A stretch of DNA of 10,920 nucleotides from Acidobacteriota bacterium (GTDB lineage: Bacteria; Acidobacteriota; Terriglobia; Terriglobales; Acidobacteriaceae): NCBI GenBank assembly GCA_021802085.1, contig JAKAAZ010000112.1, positions 1 through 10,920 on the forward strand, in the 5' to 3' direction. The position numbers were made by a program, and so were the translations under genes. Below the pieces are notes generated by a model that saw only the letters and a program-made list of their open reading frames with translations, ran no database searches and was not told the DNA's origin. Below are positions 7,141-10,920 of this stretch, one piece after another (the first letter of the stretch is position 1; the number at the start of each line of letters is the position of its first letter).

Positions 7141-8242
7141 CGGAATTGTTCGCGCCAGTCGGGTCGGGCTTCAGGTAGATGGTGGTGTACTCCTGCCGTT
7201 TTTTCCAGCCCAGCCCTAAATAGACGTGCGTGTTCACCTTGGCCGTACTCATTTGCCCGGCCAGGACTTCGAGCAGGTCGGTGTAGGCGCGTGCATCGAT
7301 ATTCCGAAGTGCCAGCCATCGCAAGCAGCGGGCCCTGGCCTGCGCGTCTCCCTGGAACAAACAATGACCGCAGAACTCGATCTTTACATCTGCTGGAGAA
7401 TCTTTATCTGGACCAAACCCGGCTGAAAAAACGACCGATTGTGTTGGATAAGCGCGGTCTCTTCCTAGCATCACTTCTGAGTATTGCCGGAACGCGTTCA
7501 GGTAATGCTTGCCTCCGAAATGCCGAAGCAAAGCTTCATAATAGGACACGGGTTTCCCGTACCCGCTGAGATAAATCCTGCCGTTTGGGCCCTCGTTCTG
7601 GCTAAGTGAGACCGCCATCCCCAGTGGCTTCATATCGCCTGCCAGTAATTGCCTGATTTCCCGATGCTTTTTAAGCGCTCCAAAAGATGCCGCGAACTCC
7701 TCGAATCTGGACCAGCGCTCATTCTCCGCGCCACTTTTTCCGTTAATGTAGATTTTCACTCCGGCCTTTCCTTCCGCCGCAAAACCGGCGCCGACCCAGA
7801 AAGTTCCACCGCGATCGGGATCGATCTCGCGGGGATTCACTCTCGAAGCTCTGTGGATCAGCGCAACAATGGAATCAATGTCTCCCTTCAGTTGGAGCAA
7901 TGCCGACAATGCGCGCACCGTTCCCTCGATGAATTCCCTTGTTTCGGGATAGGACTGGCTTGGATTGCCGGCCTCGCTCAGAAATTGCAACGGCATGGTT
8001 TGGTGTCCCAGGGCGAGAGCAAACTGAATCGGCGTTCCGTCGAGGTTCAGCGTAGAGGATTGTGTTGCCATCGCGACGGGACAGCCGCCCAGGGATGCGC
8101 GGCAAATCAGCTCATATGCCCGATATAATTGCGGAGACGCCTGCCCGAGCCCGAACTTTGGGATCAGCGCCTGGAGTTGGCCGCCGATGAGATCGTACCA
8201 GGAGCTGTCCGTGCCTTCGCGCGGTGGAAGGTTCTCTAGCAT
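7133..8242 (-). CDS. Probable ABBA-fold (DMATS-type) aromatic prenyltransferase
   Basis: About 369 residues, the length of bacterial DMATS-type enzymes, which move a prenyl group from a soluble prenyl diphosphate onto an aromatic acceptor. Basic/Tyr beta-strand motifs recur as in the diphosphate-binding tyrosine shield of this fold: GVKIYING (161-168), GRIYLSG (221-227), VKIEFCG (286-292), HVYLGLGWK (339-347) and YTTIYLKP (352-359). The N-terminal LNLDGTPIQFALALG (66-80) followed by LQFLSEAG (85-92) parallels the DG.PVEFS...R.LVE.G pattern of the family, but Q72 stands where the acceptor-binding Glu is usual. Start choice: the frame extends to ATG 8305, which would overlap the preceding gene by 46 nt and has a weak ribosome site; ATG 8242 has AAGGGAG (8260-8254) with an 11-nt spacer directly after the preceding stop, so it is preferred. 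Its 3' end overlaps the cyclase-like gene by 8 nt. The family call rests on motif pattern only. Confidence 0.65.
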   Translation of the reverse strand: MLENLPPREGTDSSWYDLIGGQLQALIPKFGLGQASPQLYRAYELICRASLGGCPVAMATQSSTLNLDGTPIQFALALGHQTMPLQFLSEAGNPSQSYPETREFIEGTVRALSALLQLKGDIDSIVALIHRASRVNPREIDPDRGGTFWVGAGFAAEGKAGVKIYINGKSGAENERWSRFEEFAASFGALKKHREIRQLLAGDMKPLGMAVSLSQNEGPNGRIYLSGYGKPVSYYEALLRHFGGKHYLNAFRQYSEVMLGRDRAYPTQSVVFSAGFGPDKDSPADVKIEFCGHCLFQGDAQARARCLRWLALRNIDARAYTDLLEVLAGQMSTAKVNTHVYLGLGWKKRQEYTTIYLKPDPTGANNSDA

Positions 8243-8259
8243 GGCCAATCGATCTCCCT

Positions 8260-9027
8260 TTAGGCCTTCTTTTTTTTCTTGTCTGGGAGTGCCGCTTTTT
8301 TCCATCCAGACCTGACGTGCGCAGCGCGGTCGGCAGGACCATCGTCCGCCTTGGTCAGTTCAAGCGTGATGCGAGTAGGAACAGCAGCATGGAACAGAAT
8401 GGCCTGTCCCGGCTGAAGTTCCAGCTTGCCAGGTTCGAAGCCGCGCTCGGAACACGCAACCTTGACGGGACTGGGCGGGCGATAGGCCGTCTTGCCGATC
8501 TTCGGATAGCCGACGATGATTTTGCCCTTCTCCTTGCCGCCCAGCGTGTTCGTAGCGGAATATGTTCCGGGCCGCAGAATGACAGCTGAAAAGATATCGT
8601 CGCCCTTCAGCTCACGGCTATCGAATGGATTCTGCTGCTTGGGATCTTCCGCAGCCTTGCTCACGCGCACGGCATACCCCCCCGCACCCGCCGAGACGTG
8701 AAACACCGCGTATCCCTTGGGGTTGACCTCGAACTTCGTTCCCGCCTTCGCGCTCTCCCGCTGACAATTGCAGGTGCTGCCCGTGGTGCTTGTTGCCGCG
8801 GCCGCCTGTGTCGGCTCGAAGGCTGCCAGATCAATGTTCGCCTGCGCGACCGGACTGTTCTTGTCCACATTGACATAGAAGTCCGCTAGATTTTCGCCGT
8901 TCCGATACACGACGCCTCTGTATTGGCCTGGTTCCAGGAAGCGGTGTGTCACTCCTCCCAGCATGGTGAGGGAACCGCTGTCCAATCCGATTTGCGTAAA
9001 GAGATTCTGATCGAAGGTCAGTTTCAT
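8260..9027 (-). CDS. Unknown beta-rich protein with lysine tail
   Basis: 255 residues, no family recognised. It seems to consist of two or three small beta-sandwich units. FLEPGQYRGVVYRNGE (30-45) and ILRPGTYSATNTLGG (150-164) share an L-x-PG-x-Y turn and may be a duplicated element. A third unit, VACSERGFEPGKLELQPGQ (190-208), vaguely recalls a cupredoxin-type strand pattern but lacks a visible copper site. An Ala/Thr-rich linker with a CNC pair (C86, C88) lies at about 73-95, and the protein ends in five lysines plus Ala. There is no signal peptide and no membrane helix, so it should be cytoplasmic unless exported by another route. Its ATG lies 2 nt after the preceding stop and its TAA is 17 nt before the preferred start of the prenyltransferase gene, so it belongs to the same transcript. 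Function unknown. Confidence 0.8.
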   Translation of the reverse strand: MKLTFDQNLFTQIGLDSGSLTMLGGVTHRFLEPGQYRGVVYRNGENLADFYVNVDKNSPVAQANIDLAAFEPTQAAAATSTTGSTCNCQRESAKAGTKFEVNPKGYAVFHVSAGAGGYAVRVSKAAEDPKQQNPFDSRELKGDDIFSAVILRPGTYSATNTLGGKEKGKIIVGYPKIGKTAYRPPSPVKVACSERGFEPGKLELQPGQAILFHAAVPTRITLELTKADDGPADRAAHVRSGWKKAALPDKKKKKA

Positions 9028-9029
9028 GG

Positions 9030-9941
9030 CTATGCACCCACATTCGCTTGAACAATCATTTCTTGAGAATCGATGGTTGCGGCCAGATTCCGGATTGGAA
9101 TTTTAACCGGGATGAGCCCACCACTCGCCGGAAGAATCGGGAACGGATCTTCGAACTGATAGAGGGGATATTTGCTGGCGAAATAATCCGCGATTGCGGT
9201 TTCCAACAGCGAAAGCAGCCCGAATAGATTGCCCAACAGATTGGAGAGCCATTCGGCAATGCTGGTCGTGATCCCCAGCAGGTCCGTGATCAAGTTCGCG
9301 ATCGGACCCAGGAACGCCATGATAATGTCGACCGCCCAGCCCGGCAGCCACGACGGGAACAGATTGTCGATCGCGTTTGTGATCGCATTCACCAGGATGT
9401 TGTCGATTGTCGCCGGCACGTCGATCGGCGCCACATTCACCAAGACCGGATCAATATAGATCTGCCATTGGTTCGAGTGCCCATTCAGTTCCGCGTCCAG
9501 ATCGGTCCAGCCTGGAAGGCGCGCCGGATCGATATAGTACTTCGGCGCCAAACTCGCCTTTAGATCTGTGATCTGTGAAGTAAGACCGGATAGGTTCAGG
9601 TCCGCACAAATCGGGCCTCCAATGCAGAAGCCAGGGAAGCCCACGAGACATCCGTTCCATGGATCGGGCACGAGGCAGAAGCTCGGGATGCAGAACCCGG
9701 GTAAGTCGAGACACAGTTTGAAGTCGAGCGTCCCAAAGACGATGTCGACGTTCTGTAACTCGATAGTGTTGTCATTGTTCAGCTGCAGGTTGCCCCCGGA
9801 CAAATGCACGCTGACGGAGTAACTGGCGGAGAACGGCCCGAAGTTGGCCGTGTCGGACTTCGAGAAGCTGAAGTTATTCTCCACCTCGTTGAACAATTGC
9901 TGGAACGCTTTCGCGGATGCGGCTATCGTGATATGACTCAT
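9030..9941 (-). CDS. Unknown protein with six-Cys cluster and hydrophobic helical stretch; possibly lipid-binding
   Basis: 303 residues, function not known to me. The N-terminal 75 residues look like a helix followed by amphipathic beta-strands (SASYSVSVHLSGGNLQL, 38-54). A short Pro/Gly-rich segment holds all six cysteines at 77, 84, 89, 98, 106 and 112, suggesting disulfides or a metal site. Residues about 178-254 are hydrophobic, including LPGWAVDIIMAFLGP (199-213) and a run of Leu-rich helices to ADYF (251-254). The C-terminus returns to beta-strands (GGLIPVKIPIRNL, 274-286). There is no N-terminal signal peptide. Long amphipathic strands flanking hydrophobic helices, with a partner of similar style next door, suggest a TULIP-like lipid-binding fold, but this is speculative. 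ATG overlaps the upstream TGA by 4 nt (ATGA), so the two genes are translationally coupled. I believe similar pairs occur in other bacteria, from memory only. Confidence 0.8.
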   Translation of the reverse strand: MSHITIAASAKAFQQLFNEVENNFSFSKSDTANFGPFSASYSVSVHLSGGNLQLNNDNTIELQNVDIVFGTLDFKLCLDLPGFCIPSFCLVPDPWNGCLVGFPGFCIGGPICADLNLSGLTSQITDLKASLAPKYYIDPARLPGWTDLDAELNGHSNQWQIYIDPVLVNVAPIDVPATIDNILVNAITNAIDNLFPSWLPGWAVDIIMAFLGPIANLITDLLGITTSIAEWLSNLLGNLFGLLSLLETAIADYFASKYPLYQFEDPFPILPASGGLIPVKIPIRNLAATIDSQEMIVQANVGA

Positions 9942-10762
9942 GGCGCCACCGTAAGAGTGATGAATATCTTCAATTGATTGTCATCAATTGAAGGGTTGTT
10001 CGGAATGGGAGGATTCGGCGTGAGTTGCGCCGTAATCGTGGCAAGGCTCAGCAGCGGAATGTCGAACAACATCGTCGATATCGGGAAGATCAGCTTTTCC
10101 TTCAACAGCAGCTCGAACGTCGTCTTCAAATAGCAGTTGACGTTGTCCGAGAGCCCCTTCGGCTTGATGCCTACGACATCCACGCTATCTACGATTCCAA
10201 CCAGGGAAGGTTTCCCGCTGACAATCTGCACTCCTACGTGGGCTACCAGGTAAGCGTCCAGACAAAAACAAAGTAATCGGCGAGTGGGGGGCACCACTTC
10301 TTGTGTAGGTTGTACGTTGGTTGCTTCACCAGGCGAAGTCGGTGTCGGCAGGAACCCATTCAGGAACTCACTCGGGCAATCCATCCCTCCGCAGATCTGC
10401 ACGTGCATGGCAAGATGCTGCTGCGGGAGCGGCGGATTGAGCACGGCCGGAAGAGTAAAGATATTTCCAGGGTAGAAGTCCACCTCTGCCTTCACCAGTT
10501 GCACGCAAAAGTTCAGGCCCACTGGGGGCGAGTCCGCGCCCAGAATCGGAACCGGACTTACGACTTTGAAAAGCGGGTTCTTATAGTCGGTCACGTCGAT
10601 GGTATGCGCGACCGGGGAACATGCCAGATCCAAATGGTCGCTGACATATTGCGTTGCGAAGTTGAACCACGAAGGGCGCTGTCGCATCACGTGCTGCGCA
10701 ACGAGGTTGATGCCGTCTTCATGCACGGCAGCGTACAGGTCGCAATTGTCCGTATATCCCAT
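9938..10762 (-). CDS. Unknown conserved-type protein, partner of the following gene; possibly TULIP-like
   Basis: 274 residues, first complete gene of the minus-strand operon. No catalytic motif recognised. It begins with CDLYAAVHEDGINLVAQHVM (7-26), which looks like a strand followed by an amphipathic helix, then RQRPSWFNFAT (27-37). The middle is beta-rich, with a Pro-rich loop (about 137-160) and eight scattered cysteines, including C124/C129 and CFC at 165-167. The C-terminal half has alternating hydrophobic strands (VDSVDVVGIKPKGLSD, 191-206), and the last strand (KIFITLTVAP) resembles the end of the next protein. No signal peptide or membrane helix is seen. A lipid-binding TULIP-like role is only an inference. 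Start choice: the frame runs to a TTG at 10798, but ATG 10762 has AGGGGAG 5 nt upstream and is clearly better. It overlaps the next gene by 4 nt. Confidence 0.8.
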   Translation of the reverse strand: MGYTDNCDLYAAVHEDGINLVAQHVMRQRPSWFNFATQYVSDHLDLACSPVAHTIDVTDYKNPLFKVVSPVPILGADSPPVGLNFCVQLVKAEVDFYPGNIFTLPAVLNPPLPQQHLAMHVQICGGMDCPSEFLNGFLPTPTSPGEATNVQPTQEVVPPTRRLLCFCLDAYLVAHVGVQIVSGKPSLVGIVDSVDVVGIKPKGLSDNVNCYLKTTFELLLKEKLIFPISTMLFDIPLLSLATITAQLTPNPPIPNNPSIDDNQLKIFITLTVAP

Positions 10763-10920
10763 AGTCACTCCCCTCGAACGCGTGGACTTCGACAACAAGA
10801 TTTTCGAGTTGCCGAAGGGCCCAGATACTGGCGAATACCAGTTGGCCCAATTCCAGTCCGAACAGATAGTGCATCGCAGGGTGAAACCGTTTCATGCGAG
10901 CCAATCTTTTTTGAAAATGG
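10719..10920 (-). other. Possible partial or small ORF at the right edge
   Basis: One minus-strand frame is open from the window edge to a TGA at 10719-10721, overlapping the start of the 274-aa gene by 44 nt. If it starts inside the window, the first ATG is at 10895 (MKRFHPAMHYLFGLELG...), giving about 58 residues, with no clear ribosome site. A different minus-strand frame is also open from the edge and ends in a TGA two bases before the ATG at 10762, which would equally suit the tail of an upstream operon gene. A plus-strand frame is open here as well. Which of these is real cannot be settled from the window. The stretch may simply be the leader of the operon. Confidence 0.2.
10768..10774 (-). 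promoter_or_regulatory. Strong Shine-Dalgarno site of the 274-aa gene
   Basis: AGGGGAG read on the minus strand ends 5 nt before the ATG at 10762. It is the best ribosome site of the minus-strand operon and decides the start against the upstream in-frame TTG at 10798. Confidence 0.75.

Noticed and set aside
8270..8277. Run of eight T as a terminator
   Set aside because: It is the reverse complement of the lysine codons of the 255-aa protein and would read as A on the transcribed strand; no hairpin adjoins it.
8243..8305. N-terminal extension of the prenyltransferase to ATG 8305
   Set aside because: It would overlap the preceding gene by 46 nt, adds a low-complexity charged segment, and has a weaker ribosome site than ATG 8242.
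10710..10920. Plus-strand open frame running off the right edge, possibly a divergent gene starting at GTG 10782
   Set aside because: No ribosome site before the GTG, and only about 20 bp would remain for two divergent starts; competing minus-strand frames are equally open.

Overview
The window reads as chromosomal DNA of a moderately GC-rich bacterium. The protein style and the gene set are reminiscent of Acidobacteriota, but no rRNA or marker gene is present, so that placement is a weak inference. No tRNA, rRNA, insertion sequence, integrase, CRISPR array or phage gene was seen. Coding density is very high.

Left half (about 207-6175): a sugar-acid catabolic locus. An MFS transporter of the anion:cation symporter type (207-1514, minus) lies divergently from a compact three-gene plus-strand operon. 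The operon encodes a YjhG/YagF-type D-xylonate dehydratase (1751-3733), a fumarylacetoacetate-hydrolase-fold enzyme predicted to be a 2-keto-3-deoxy-pentonate dehydratase (3730-4557), and an alpha-ketoglutarate semialdehyde dehydrogenase (4559-6175). Together they make the lower, non-phosphorylative Weimberg-type route: pentonate -> 2-keto-3-deoxy-pentonate -> alpha-ketoglutarate semialdehyde -> alpha-ketoglutarate. No pentose dehydrogenase, lactonase or regulator is in the window, so the locus appears built to import and burn a ready-made sugar acid. The 236-bp divergent spacer (1515-1750) carries a TATAAT box and a strong ribosome binding site for the dehydratase.

Right half (about 6193-10762): five minus-strand genes, transcribed towards the catabolic operon and separated from it by only 17 bp. 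In transcription order they are: a conserved unknown protein (274 aa), a second unknown protein with a six-cysteine cluster and a long hydrophobic helical stretch (303 aa), a beta-rich unknown protein with a lysine tail (255 aa), a probable ABBA/DMATS-type aromatic prenyltransferase (about 369 aa), and a single-domain squalene-cyclase/prenyltransferase-repeat protein with a DxDST motif (315 aa). Four of the junctions overlap or lie within about 17 bp, which indicates one transcript. Two isoprenoid-handling enzymes coupled to three unassigned proteins, two of them possibly lipid-binding, make this the most interesting part of the window: a candidate undescribed prenylation or meroterpenoid system. 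Its promoter was not identified and may lie beyond the right edge.
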